64,000 nt of DNA from Lumbricus terrestris (lineage: Eukaryota; Annelida; Clitellata; Crassiclitellata; Lumbricidae), in contig OX457037.1 of assembly GCA_949752735.1 (NCBI GenBank), forward strand, positions 41,487,142 through 41,551,141, in the 5' to 3' direction. The position numbers and the translations under genes were made by a program. Within the stretch, counting starts at the first letter, position 1. Each line of letters begins with the position of its first letter. Below are positions 1 through 10,713 of this stretch, one piece after another. Under the pieces are notes generated by a model. That model had not been told where the DNA came from. It saw only the letters and a program-made list of their open reading frames with translations, and searched no databases.

Positions 1-118
1 AGCTTAGACTGAGTTCAGTCTTCAAGTGCGTCAGTTTTATGACTGCCATGAACATGATCATAAAATTGGCCCTGGCCTTCACTGGCATGCATTTTTTTAC
101 GCGATCCATGATACATTA

Positions 119-476
119 TGAATACACATCTCACTTGAGCGAAGACTATTATAAATACACTATTTTAAATACACATCTCACTTGAGTGAAGATTATTATA
201 AATACACTATTTTAAATACACATTTCACTTGAGCGAAGACTATTATAAATACACTATTTTAAATGCACATCTCACTTGAGCGAAGACTATTATAAATACA
301 AATCTCACTTGAGCGAAGACTATACACATCTCACTTGAGCAAAACCTATTAACAATACACATCTGACTTGAGCAAAGACTATTTTAAATACACATCTGAC
401 TTCAGCGAAGACTATTTTAAATACACATCTGACTTCAGCGAAGACTATTTTAAATACACATCTCACTTGAGCGATC
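119..476 (+). repeat. 47-bp minisatellite
   Basis: About eight head-to-tail copies of a roughly 47-bp unit are visible. Each contains CACATCTCACTTGAGCGAAG followed by ACTATTATAAATACACTATT. Units near the right end are shortened (about 35 bp) and carry CTGACTTCAGCG variants. No open frame runs through it. It is a diverging tandem repeat without recognised function. Confidence 0.85.
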
Positions 477-1404
477 AAATAGCTTCTATGACGTCGATAA
501 TCTAAAAATAACGATGCTGGTATAGCCTAGTAATAATATTATTGTCTTCTGCCCTCTATTTTAGGCTGCAGCGTTTCACGTATACATGGACTTTCTGCCT
601 GCGTGGAATCGTTGAAGTCACAGTGAACGGTCGATCGCCAGGGAACCAACGCATCGGTGTCTGCAGCGTCAACTAATGACAAATCCGAGGCTTACATAGA
701 ATGAATAATTTAATTTCTGGCTAAATTAGAATAACTCCAATCTGTTTCAGACGACCGTATAGCGACAGACTCCGACCACCGATCGCCCATCAGTCGGTCA
801 CGAGATGCTATCGCTGCTGCTGCTGTTGCTGTTGCTGCTGCTGCTGCTGCAATGATTTATCACCAGCTTCTGTCTGCAGCATTTTGGCCTCACTTCCGTT
901 CTGCATCATATGAGATTGTTGGCTTTTGGCTTCAATTCAGCGACGACAGCCAACTAAAGCCAACGGAAGACCACAGCTGCACCTGAGAGATGGCCCCAAT
1001 TCTTGCCTGTATATATATACACACACAAGCAGTTGCAAGAGCATGCTGTATATATATATATATATATATACATCATGATGCAGTAGCTGTATAGTTTAGA
1101 TTTGCTTTTAAACCATCGTTTTCTATTCAGGCTAGCAACCTCCTGTTAAGTCTGTTCAGGCTAGCACCCTAACTCCTGTTAAGTGTATATACTCAGGTAA
1201 TCCCAAAAGTGAGACCTCAAGACAATGGACAGTGTGGCGTTTGGCCACATTTCGTATGCGCCATTGGCACTTGCAGCAGTTGTGACTTGCAACGTCGCTG
1301 ACTTTATTCTGCACACTGCACTGGGAACGACCGAACGACTCGATCGCAGTGGTTGCAGGGGCATTAAGTTAATATAACGCCAGAGAAGACGGCTACGTAG
1401 CCTA
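477..1404. other. Gene-free stretch with small simple repeats
   Basis: No coding region is supported here. It holds an imperfect GCT repeat near 813-850, a TATA dinucleotide tract near 1047-1071, and a short duplicated phrase around AGGCTAGCA near 1128-1170. The rest looks like unique, moderately AT-rich DNA. Confidence 0.6.
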
Positions 1405-1412
1405 TATAGGGC

Positions 1413-1685
1413 CAAGGCCGTAGCTAGGGGGGTGTCTTGGGTGTTTGAACACCCCCCGAAATGGAAAATGTTAAAAATAATTGAAATATGCATTTACGAG
1501 CACATGATGTAAAAACCATGAAATAAAACCATGAAAACACCCCCCCGAAATGGAAAATTAAATTAATTGGTGACATTTTCTGACGATTTTTCGGTAGATA
1601 TCGGCCGGGTGACTAAAAAAAAGGTCATCAGTTTTTCGGGCGGGAAAGAAACGCCCCCCGAAATCAAATCCTGGCTACGGCCTTG
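1413..1685 (+). mobile_element. hAT-type MITE, family CAAGGCCGTAGC, copy A
   Basis: The ends are CAAGGCCGTAGC and its inverse GCTACGGCCTTG. The 8-bp direct repeat TATAGGGC lies immediately outside both ends (1405-1412 and 1686-1693). An 8-bp duplication with short inverted ends is the hAT signature. At 273 bp it cannot encode a transposase, so it is non-autonomous. Copies B (44595-44878) and C (58763-59121, inverted) share the body, including a segment with CATTTACGAGCACATGATGT. It also carries the TGACTAAAAAAAAGGTCATC module found in other families. Confidence 0.88.
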
Positions 1686-1693
1686 TATAGGGC

Positions 1694-2189
1694 TAACAAC
1701 ACAGGTTGGATGTTTATTTCAAGCAATATTTATATATCTCTCTCGCGCGAGTCACATTATTATAGAGATTGAATACACGGCGGTCAATCAACGAAACAAT
1801 AGGTTATTGAATAAACAAATAAATCACAGGAAAAACAATATTTTGTGGTATATTTTTAAAAATCAGTTTATACTCTGAATGAGGGTAAAAGATTATAGGA
1901 GTAGAAAACATTTGGTCATCTGCGTTGGAAATAATGGATAGAATACTGCTAAAATTAAGTCTACCCATTTGCAAGTCTGGTGATAGGAAAAAGACAAATA
2001 AATCTATAGGACAATTTCCGTTGTAACATATTTCTCTCAGTTCTTTGAGAAGGTTATGTACAATAGACTATATAATGGAGTATTTTAATAAGGAAATCAC
2101 AATGCCTCCACAACAATTTGTAAAGGGCATTCTACATATAAATGGCATTGCTAGAAATGCAAAATAAAATATCTGCCTCATTGCATAGA
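1694..2189. other. AT-rich gene-free stretch
   Basis: Nothing recognisable is seen. A 103-codon open frame starting inside the neighbouring MITE runs into it, but it has no family resemblance and begins in transposon sequence. Confidence 0.5.
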
Positions 2190-2404
2190 AATGACTTTCC
2201 ATGGGAACCGTCTTTGATCTCTCCAAGGCTTTCGACACAGTCATTCATTCTTTCCTGTTGAACAAGCTTGAGCACTATTAGCTGCGTCAATGGCACAGTT
2301 GGCACACCAGTGCCTGCTGCATTACCTGGATAGTAGAATGCAATAGTGTCCTTTTCGAAGGTCTCTTCAGAAGACCATTTGGTGTGGAGTAGCCTACCTC
2401 AGGG

Positions 2405-2667
2405 CAGGGGCGGATACAAAAATGTTCGAAGGGGTGGCCAAAATTTTCGGTGATCTTTTTTGTTTAGTCATCAGTCATCTGGCCGACGTAATCTCGGCAT
2501 GCAAGCAAAATAAAATAATAAACTTATGACCTCTCTAGTTTCGTCGTACTCTACTTTTCTCTCCCGCTGCATCGATTTAATGCTTGTTGAAACCAAATGG
2601 GGGCACGTCATATGCACTTTTGAAATGGGGGCAATGGCTGGATTGGCCTCCCCTGGATCCGCCCCTG
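2405..2667. mobile_element. hAT-type MITE, TIR CAGGGGCGGAT, nested in the LINE
   Basis: The termini are CAGGGGCGGATAC and the inverse GGATCCGCCCCTG. The 8-bp duplication CCTCAGGG flanks both sides (2397-2404 and 2668-2675). It is part of the LINE codons for the conserved Pro-Gln-Gly turn, so the pre-insertion sequence is recoverable. The 263-bp body has no reading frame of note. Confidence 0.88.
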
Positions 2668-3276
2668 CCTCAGGGATCTATATATTGCGACCCTTACTCT
2701 TATTGACATATACAAATGACTTGCCATGGGTTGCTGATGAATCTGATTTCAAACTATTTGCCAATGATATCTAATATTTATCTATGCCTTTTTTACTGAC
2801 AAGACGATAGATGCGTTGCAACTGAAGGTAGACCAAACTAAAGAACGCAATCTGGTTCAAAGCTAATAAGCTCTCAGTCATTTTGGAAAATACATGTTTT
2901 ATACTTTTCCAGTGTTCCGTGGTCATTGTAAACCTGTTAAGATCGTCAAGCAATAGAAATTGTGATAGACAACAGGGAACCAGCGCAAATGGAAGGCACC
3001 AAATTTCTTGGTGTTTATATCGAACAGCATCTTCAATGGAATGAACAAGTCATATTTCACAAACTATGTCCAGGAAATTGGCAAAAAATATAGGTGTTCC
3101 ATCACGAATTAAGCACAAATTAGCTAAGCTTATTCTCCAACAGTTATATTATAGCCTACTTTGATTTTTCCTCACTTATCGCACTGTAACGTGACGTTGG
3201 GGTTGAAATTAGGCCTACTCCTTCAGATATAAACGCCTTGTGACAATGCGTAAACGTGTCGTGTACATGTGATTTG

Positions 3277-3425
3277 CATAGGTGCAATCACGTCCTAAAA
3301 GTTGGGGGGACCAAATGAATCACGTCCTAAAAGTTGGGGGGGACCATAATGATAAAGTCAATGGGACCATTAAAAAGTTGGGGGGGGACGCGTCTCGTGG
3401 GTCCCATAGGGTGGTTGCGCCTATG
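3277..3425. mobile_element. hAT-type MITE, TIR CATAGGYGCAAYCAC
   Basis: This is a 149-bp element with ends CATAGGTGCAATCACG and (inverted) GTGGTTGCGCCTATG. The flanks are GTGATTTG (3269-3276) and GTGACTTG (3426-3433), an 8-bp duplication with one mismatch. Inside, the phrase TCACGTCCTAAAAGTTGGGG is tandemly repeated. It is the second MITE inside the dead LINE. Confidence 0.8.
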
Positions 3426-3812
3426 GTGACTTGCTTTGTTACATAGGATGGTCTGATGATACTAAATTGATATTCAATTAACACAATATATTGAAATTGA
3501 GTGACATCACAAACTATCAAATTGGACCATTCATCTATAGCAATCATTATGGACTTCCTCCAATGCTGTTTTAAGAAATATTTCATTAAGGGGGCAGTCA
3601 TCGATGGTCAAGATACCAGAACATTGTAACGAACCCTTGGTGCACGAATTAAGACAAGGCAGTTTTCTATCAAATGCTCAGGTTCATCACTTTGGAACTC
3701 TCTTCCTCCTGATGAAAAAATATATAATGCACTCGAATCAGTTTTTCTCTTGAAGCACGTGTGACTGCGTTTTTATTCACGTCGAATTAGGCAAACAGAC
3801 GGGAGACGCGGT

Positions 3813-4041
3813 GCGCGGTGGTGTAGTGGGTATGCTCGTCGCCTTGCAGTCGAAGGGTTGCAGGTTTGAATCCACCTCAAGGCGCCGCGTAGGGACCTTG
3901 AGCAAGTCCTTTACTCGCAATTGCTCAGCGCTTCGGCGTGAAATTCCGATGCAGTGTCCGCGCTGTAGTCGGGAGCGCCTCTGAGTAGTAAGCTTGAAGG
4001 GCGCTATAACAAGTGCACATACAAACAAACAAACAAATAAA
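3813..4041 (+). mobile_element. tRNA-derived SINE, copy 1
   Basis: The head reads like a tRNA gene. An A-box-like GGTGTAGTGGGTATG (about 3819-3833) is followed by a B-box-like GGTTTGAATCC (3863-3873), the internal RNA polymerase III promoter arrangement. The body continues with GGGACCTTGAGCAAGTCCTT, which resembles the CORE segment of MIR-type SINEs. It then has AGCGCCTCTGAGTAG and GGCGCTATAACAAG, ending in a CAAA repeat tail. Copy 2 is at 57690-57908 (minus); a 5'-truncated copy is at 22979-23131. The AGCGCCTCTGA...GGCGCTATA end matches the L2-like LINE tails in this window. Confidence 0.85.
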
Positions 4042-4832
4042 GACCGTATTTAATGCAATAACAAATTTATTGATTCCGTGTAGGCTATTCCAGTGATATT
4101 CAATATAATATCGCAGAACATATTAAATTTGCACACATACATTAAACAGGCCTATAAATATGATCTACGATAGTTCGCCCACCGGGTTGTTTGTGTTGAG
4201 AAATTGAATTTGTTGAAAATCTTGAGCCGGAGAGATTTATTGCATTTCTGTCAGAGTAAGAAGCAATGAATTCCAGCGTCCGGCTTTCACCTTCATCATT
4301 GTATTTAGGACGAACGAGTGAAGACGCCAGTCTTCTCAGCGTTTGTCCGACTGTCCGCTGTCCGCTGTCCGCTGTCCGCTGTCCGCTGTCCGACCGTCTT
4401 ATCTTCCAAAACATCCCTCTATCGATATTAATATTTCATGCATCTACACCTACCAACACCTATACCGACAGAAGACATTTATCTCTGCATATATTATACA
4501 TGGATGGACGACAGGCATATGTAGTTATACTGAGATATGACTATAATACCAGAGGAACGGAAAATTATATATAATATATTATATATATATATAATTATTT
4601 AAAAATGCAAATCATGACTTAGTGCGTTCAACACATTCAAGACTGCAGCGTGCTAGACAGAATGTTTTTGTAACCTGTTAATTAATTAAGAAACACCACA
4701 TAATATAATATTCTGCGGCTTCGGCGGCTATTCTATAGAAACGGTCAAAAATCAATGGAAAATTTGAGCCACAGTCTATCGACTTAAGAAACGAGATTCA
4801 CACGAAATTGATGAGTATGAGGATCAACTGGG
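4042..4832. other. Gene-free stretch with a 7-bp minisatellite
   Basis: A tandem repeat of CTGTCCG, about seven units, lies near 4344-4394. AT-rich sequence with a TATATA tract near 4565-4595 follows. The short open frames over the repeat are byproducts of the 7-bp unit. No gene is supported. Confidence 0.6.
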
Positions 4833-4995
4833 GGTCCTGTAGCTCAGTGGAGAGAGCGCTGGCCGTTAAACTGAGAGTCATCCGCGCGACCCGGGTTCAA
4901 GCCTCGCTCAGGGCATTAATTTATTAAAATTTATGTTAGCTGCCATTGGCGCTTTGCTGTTGTGTTGCTTGACTCGGGTTCTGCTAAAAATAAAG
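4833..4995 (+). mobile_element. tRNA-like unit, probably the head of another SINE
   Basis: An excellent A box (TAGCTCAGTGG, 4840-4850) and a B-box-like GGGTTCAAGCC sit in tRNA-like spacing, and an acceptor-like GGTCCTG pairs with CAGGGC near 4910-4914. The anticodon arm cannot be folded convincingly, one acceptor pair is mismatched and the T stem is imperfect, so a working tRNA gene is unlikely. The sequence ends with a weak CTAAAAATAAAG tail near 4984-4995. A tRNA-derived SINE or tRNA pseudogene fits best. Confidence 0.5.
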
Positions 4996-5264
4996 ATAGC
5001 CCCTCCCACTTCTGGCTTGGCCGACCAGAAGTGATCCAGTACTTAGGCCATTAGTCAAGTTACCGAACCCACTGCTGTAAAGCCGACCTGCGTGTCGTGC
5101 TACAGTGGGCCGTATTTCGTATAACCTGTACTTGTAATCATTCTGCGGTGTGTCAGATTGAATCATTAAAAGGAATATTATATAACTCTATAAGTCTATG
5201 GCATACGATTAAGAAGCGTAATTTATATGCATCCTTTTCCGAATCAACTGTGAGCACCGAGTCA

Positions 5265-5300
<36 letters not shown>

Positions 5301-5783
5301 CATATATATATATACGAGCCATTCACTTGCTTCTGAATGCAGTGACGGACGACAGATTCTTTTAAACGCGGTCTTCTATTCAATCCATTCGATCAACAAT
5401 AATTCTTACATCAACGTCGTGCGTGGGCATCTTTGTTATTTTTATTTTGTTTTTATGACCGTAGATTTCTTCGATTTGCTGCACCTGATGACCGGCTTGC
5501 GTCTTCTGATTGAACGTGCGAGTGACAAAAGGGAAAACATTTGTCTCCATCCGAGCCCCAACTTTTAATTTTGAATTCTGCGCATCTATCGTTCATTACA
5601 TGTAAATAGTTTAGTAACATAGGCCCATATATACCTACAGTATCTCAGAAGCGCCACTAAAATAATGTCTTCAATGTTCATCGTGCATGCTATTCAATAA
5701 AAGGCATCGATGATGCTTTAAAATGAGTCGATGGATTACAACTTTCCCAATGCATCTCGAAGAGTGATGCTAGGAGTAAAAGA
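4996..5783. other. Gene-free stretch with TA repeat
   Basis: An interrupted TA dinucleotide tract spans about 5264-5315. Nothing else is recognised. Confidence 0.5.
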
Positions 5784-5791
5784 GTGACGGG

Positions 5792-5999
5792 CAGGGCTTT
5801 TTTAACGTGCAGTTCTACACAAAATGTGCAGTTCTAAATGGATTCGTGCAGTTGTATATAGAAGCACTTCCGCCACGTTCCGTGCAGTTAAAACCATAAA
5901 AATAGGTCATTTTCCTCAGATTGGGAGTAATTTACCATGGAGGACGAGAAAGGAGAGAAGAGGATGTGCAGTTCTAAAAATTCCTTAAAAACAGCCCTG
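5792..5999. mobile_element. hAT-type MITE, TIR CAGGGCTKTTTTTAA
   Basis: The ends are CAGGGCTTTTTTAA and (inverted) TTAAAAACAGCCCTG. A perfect 8-bp duplication GTGACGGG flanks them (5784-5791 and 6000-6007). The interior repeats GTGCAGTT at least five times with short spacers, which may be subterminal transposase-binding repeats (inference). Confidence 0.87.
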
Positions 6000-6007
6000 G
6001 TGACGGG

Positions 6008-8648
6008 TTGAGACAGTACTTTAACACTTACATGCATGACTCAAGTGAATGATGTTTAAAGCAGCTCGCATTCCGTCAGTGCGGACAATGCATTAAAAAA
6101 TTCCTGATTTTAAAAGCTCGACAGTTGAACTGTAATTATAGATTGACACTCAAACGTTAATTCACAACATTGATTTTTCCAGTAACCTAGATATCAGGTT
6201 TCTGCCAATCTTCTATTTGCATCTATAGGTTTTACGCATCGGTAGAGTAGACAACTGGGATCTGTTTCTGCCTGATGTATTAGGGCCGCGTGTCGTTTAA
6301 GCCTCGTATACATACACAGAGGCCGCCTACACTGGTCGCCCGGAGACAGGGTCTTTCCGGCAAAGTGCACCTGCGCCTATTGTGTTTCCTATATAGCAGG
6401 GCTCATCTTCTCTGTGATGTGATGACAATGATCGATGATTTCAGAGTGTCCTCATCCTCTGATCGATTCAGCAAATATCGATCGGCTTTCGCTCGTTTTC
6501 TAAACAGTCCAGTTCGGTCGGAGAATAGATTGGTAATCAATAACGAAAACATCCGGTCTTTACAACTTCTCCGATTTCATCTCGAGACTGAATATATACG
6601 GTTTGTTAAATAAGCCATTTCTTGGCGTTATTTAACCAGTAATAGGCCTACGCCTCATACTGCACGCTGAATATGACAATAGAATTCTGAATATGCATGA
6701 TCAAGTGACACTATACATACATGTATTTATATGTATTTATAGGGGTATAGCATGTATGCAAATATCACGATGAACAATCTCTTGGTAAACTAAGCATACA
6801 CACACATATACTAGCAAATACACATCACGTACGTAGCCTACATATGTAGGCTACAATGCTACATGCACGCACAGTGCACACATACTTACATACAATCATA
6901 ACCTTCACGATGCAATAATTATCATGTAAATTTGAGTAATTACCCAGAAGTTCAATTTTCCTCGAAGAACTATCATGAAAGTAATGCTGAAAAACTGACA
7001 AAGCGCTTTAAGAATGACAATGCAAGATTTGCAAGACTTGGACAAACTTAATTCTTAGCCTAAGAGGACAAACGTATCTGGGCGGGAATTTGTTGCTAAC
7101 TGGTGTGAATATTTGTTGTAATGACACTGAGCATCACAATAATTATAGCCCATATAGCGTAGTAGATATCTTTGTGTAGATATCCAGCGGAATGAGTATA
7201 AATTAATGAGCGAATGAATTTTTGATTAATTAAAAATATATAGTTAAAGAAACTCGTACGAACCTTGGCACTCCGTCGTTCAGCGACAGAAGCCACATAC
7301 CTTAAGAGACAATAAAAATCAGAAGAACGGAGACAGCTGAAGAAGCGGCCGTTGAAGCCAATCAATGAGAATTAGACAATGAAACAGCCGAGGTGGAAGC
7401 AAGTGCAGTTTTAGGTGCACGATGAGAGGACACTAAAGACGACTATAAAGATAAATGATCCGAATTATAATAGACACACACATCCTTTACGAACACTCAA
7501 TACCCCATAATATAATAGGAGTCGGATCCATGCAAGCAGAGATAACCCGACGTCGGGCACTATAGGATCGATCCACCTCTCTTTAACACTCCAACGTCTA
7601 TATACATGTATTACGCCCCTGCAGTCCATCCAAACCGTCCATCCTTCTCTGACAATGCATCGATAAGCAGCTTAAATTCACAGTCATGCTCTGGAATGCC
7701 TTATCGGGCGGTGAGGGTATATCTTCAGCCCAAGAGTCAAACGTCACGTCGTTAATCAAGAGGCCTGGAATGGATCCGGATGACAGCATGCAGACACTCC
7801 CCGTCAATATCTGACCTTATGTAAGGTGCGTTTCTAACGCTATCTAGACATTATACAGCTGCGCAATGAACGCATAGCTATATATATATTATATATATAT
7901 ATATATTATATATATATATAAAATATGCACCGAATCATCATGCAGCCTAAGCGACATCACGACGCTTCTCGAAAAGGCATGCAATCGACAAAGACGCTGC
8001 GACGTTTTAGTGATATGCCAGCAATCCTCGTCAAAGTCAGAATTCGAAAGTATACGCATGACAAGAAGGTAATCTTAGTTTCTAGCCTTAAGAATAAATC
8101 GATCGTCAGGTTATAAGATCGATTCGCCTGTCACCAATGACAACGGTTCACCAGTGTATACATGTCAGTGATGATGATCAACTGTGCCTGTCATGTCGCC
8201 CAGTGGCAAAGGTTTACCTGATTATGTATTCACTAAAAGTGCAGTTCATTGTGGCGAAAGTTCAGTGCATGACATCTCTTCAATTTGGGATAAGACTGCT
8301 TTAAAGATGCTGCGCGTGGAACTTTGTTCGATGCAGCTGATACTCATTTAGACAATGGACATAAGACAATGCATGACGCATTAGACAACTATAGAATTGC
8401 ACAAGAAAGTCAAGTCTCCCTTTCGATTACTTAATGCTTCGCATCGTCAGCTCGTCGTGATCTGCGACAGGCACATCGTAATCGGAAACATTCGAATGAT
8501 CTTCTCCAAAAGCAATGTTTGCCAAAATTAATGACGAACTGCAACACAAAAGGTACAGTTCACGCATGAACATATTTGGTACTTTCAGCCCCACTTTAAA
8601 TTGCAATTAATAGATTTGACAGGAGATGCCTTCAGAGAGTTTGGGAGC
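6008..8648. other. Gene-free stretch
   Basis: I recognise no gene. AT repeats occur near 7880-7922. Open frames of 60-107 codons (6290-6613, 7096-7365, 7598-7807, 7925-8116) have no recognisable domain, no matching neighbour and no codon bias, so I treat them as chance. Confidence 0.5.
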
Positions 8649-9140
8649 TCTTTAATAATTCTTTGTCTTCTTTCTTTGCTCTCTTCCGTCAGTCATGCGA
8701 CGACGATGAGGCTCCCACGTGACTTCTCCAGACTTGTCTATTTCTGGTGAGATCCTTTGCTCTTGACTACTAATATCCATTTTCTTCAGATCTCTGACGT
8801 TGTCCATCCAAGTCTTTGGTTGTCTTCCTCTGCTTCTCTCTCCTTCTACATGCCCAATCAGGGCCTCAAGTGGTAGTATTTTTCCCTCCATTCGCTCCAC
8901 ATGACCGAACCATCTTAGCCTTCTTTTCCTGATCTTATCCACTACCGTTTCTTCTGCGCCCAGCTCCTCTCTTATCTTCTCGTTCCTGATTCTCTCCCTT
9001 TTGCTCCTGCCCCTAATTCTCCTCAGCCAACCCGTTTCAGCCACCAGCAATCTTCTATCGTCTTCTCTACGCAGACACCAGCACTCTGAACCATATACAG
9101 CAGTACCGGTACCACCAAGGTTCCATGGAGTTTCATCTTG
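8649..9140 (-). pseudogene. LINE C-terminal fragment
   Basis: The minus strand reads YGSECWCL, then RRIRGRSKRERIRNEKI, then RRLRWFGHVERM and GRQPKTWMDNVR. This chain is the hallmark of the region after the reverse transcriptase in several non-LTR retrotransposons. It is 5' truncated, starting abruptly near 9140 upstream of the YGSEC motif, and the open frame above that point is unrelated. No catalytic RT motif remains. Clade assignment is not possible from this part; RTE-like or related is my guess. Confidence 0.78.
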
Positions 9141-9654
9141 GTTGTGATCAAGATGCTCTTTGTTAGCAATGGCGCCAGATAAACACGGACCTATGCACGT
9201 TACACACATCGTTACAGTACGCTTCTTGCGACCCTGCGAAGCACTTTAATAATTATTATTAAAGGCACGAAAAGTTATGAGCGATATTCGTTGTATAATA
9301 CAATGGAAGGAAATCGATTCCACTGGAAATTCATTCATTTAATGCATCGTCTCCCACTTTCACTTCCATAAATCCATCCTCAGGGAAGCGATTGCAAAGT
9401 CCGGCTGCGTATATACTCATGCATGCTCAAGTACACATAGGCAAATATATATTGCATGCATTGTATATACAATATATTGCACATAATTCGTGGTATTTAA
9501 ATAGATCTAAGTGAAATTGGTAATTACCATGCGATATCTCAAATTTCAAATATATTTCAATATCAGAACTGTTAGATGCAATGAGTTGGTAGTTGTGTGT
9601 TAGCAGGGGTAATGATAGCAATAGCAGTATAGTAATCGCATAAGTGGTATATTC

Positions 9655-9838
9655 TTATCTTATCCGACCATTTATAAAGCGCTTCTCGCAGCAAAAGCCT
9701 TTCAGAAGCGCTCCCAGTGCGTTCAACCCCACGAAAAAGGCAAGTTTTTAGACGAGAGAAAGACGAGGGCATACACTGTCAGAAAGGATGGCAGAGCGAA
9801 CTGATGGGGGGGAAGCCGATTCCATATATTGGTAGCAC
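9655..9838 (-). pseudogene. L2-like LINE 3' end, fragment A
   Basis: On the minus strand a degraded NIWNRLPPISS motif is followed by FSRLKTCLF and then ERTGSASERLLLREALYKW. This is the typical end of L2-type reverse transcriptases (an LWNSLP-like box, then LKTxLF). The DNA 3' end reads GGGAGCGCTTCTGAAAGG and AAGCGCTTTATAAATGG. Frames are broken between the two boxes. Only the 3' end is present, as expected for 5'-truncated LINE insertions. Confidence 0.68.
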
Positions 9839-9841
9839 TAT

Positions 9842-9862
9842 TGTGTGTGTGTGTGTGTGTGT
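9842..9862. repeat. GT dinucleotide repeat
   Basis: A short uninterrupted GT run of about ten units. Confidence 0.9.
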
Positions 9863-10033
9863 GACCTTGTAGTAAATGCAGAGCATGCAGGAGGGATGGA
9901 GGGAGAGGGGAGGGGCGTTGGTATTATTCTGTGAAGGGATTCTTTCTCAGCGGCGCTTCCAACTTCTTCCTCAACGATCTTTTTGCCAGAATTAATAAAT
10001 CAGTGCAGATCGATCTTCTGCCATCTGACGACT

Positions 10034-10082
<49 letters not shown>
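10034..10082. repeat. GAC trinucleotide repeat
   Basis: About 16 near-perfect ACG/GAC units. They produce poly-Asp or poly-Thr in the plus frames. Neighbouring GCC/CTC triplets (10105-10145) extend the low complexity. I see no evidence that it is coding. Confidence 0.9.
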
Positions 10083-10083
<1 letters not shown>

Positions 10084-10316
10084 GATGGGACGGATGTCTA
10101 CGGTGCAGCAGCCGCCGCCGCCTCCTCCGCCTCCTCCGCCACCGCCGGTCTCCCTCTGCCAACCGATGCCATGGCTACTGCTGCTGCAGAGGATGGAGAA
10201 GGAAGAAGAAGAGAACGAAGAGGAAAGGAGGACTGGGAAAGGGAAGGAGGGGTGGAGGATGTGCACAAGAGAAGGAAGGACAATGGCGACGACGACGATG
10301 ATGCTAGTGGTGCTGC

Positions 10317-10713
10317 ATGGTGCTGGTGGTGGTTTTGATGGTAGTGGTGGTGTTGATGGTGGTGGTGGTGGTGGTGGTGGTGGTGATGGTGATGGTGATG
10401 GTGGTGGTGCTGGTGATGGTGGTGATGGTAGTGGTGGTGCTGATGGTGGTGGTGGTTTTGAGGGTCGTAGTGGTGGTTGTGGTGGTGTTGATGATGGTGG
10501 TGGTGGTGGTGGTGGTGTTGATGGTGGTGTTGATGGTGGTGGTGGTGATAATGGTGGTGGTGGTAGTGCTGCTGCTGGTGGTGATTTTGAGGGTCGTAGT
10601 GGTGGTTGTGGTGGTGTTGATGGTGGTGGTGGTGTTGATGGTGGTTTTGATGGTAGTGGTGGTGGTGTTGATGGTGGTGGTAGTGCTGCTGGTGATGGTG
10701 GTGGTGGTGATGG
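10317..10713. repeat. GGT/GAT trinucleotide array
   Basis: About 400 bp consists almost wholly of GGT with interspersed GAT, AGT and TTT triplets. A roughly 135-bp higher-order phrase containing TTTTGAGGGTCGTAGTGGTG occurs twice (near 10454 and 10587). All three plus frames and the minus frame are open only because of the triplet composition. The G-rich strand could form two-tetrad quadruplexes (inference). It ends about 1.46 kb before the receptor start codon. Confidence 0.88.

Larger units (their letters stand above)
2190..3770 (+). pseudogene. Dead non-LTR retrotransposon reverse transcriptase, split by two MITEs
   Basis: Pieces of a LINE reverse transcriptase can be read in order. They are FDLSKAFDTVIHSFLLNKLE (about 2208-2268), a degraded PQGS-type turn followed by RPLLLLTYTNDLPW and FKLFANDI (2680-2773, the equivalent of the F-A-D-D catalytic box, here with Asn), TKFLGVYIEQHLQWNEQV (about 3000-3050), KNIGVPSRIKHKLAKLILQQ (about 3080-3140), and finally an RTLGARIKTRQF-like and SLWNSLPPDE-like end (about 3625-3715). 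Stops and frameshifts separate the pieces, and the FADD box is mutated, so it cannot be active. Two hAT-type MITEs (2405-2667 and 3277-3425) sit inside it. The first duplicated 8 bp of the LINE. The motif set fits the CR1/L2/Jockey side of LINEs; the exact clade is uncertain. Confidence 0.82.

Noticed and set aside
4833..4915. Functional tRNA gene
   Set aside because: A and B boxes are good, but no acceptable anticodon arm folds and the acceptor and T stems contain mismatches.
9931..10338. 135-codon frame with poly-Asp and poly-Ala
   Set aside because: It is dominated by GAC and GCC triplets; the non-repeat parts show no domain.
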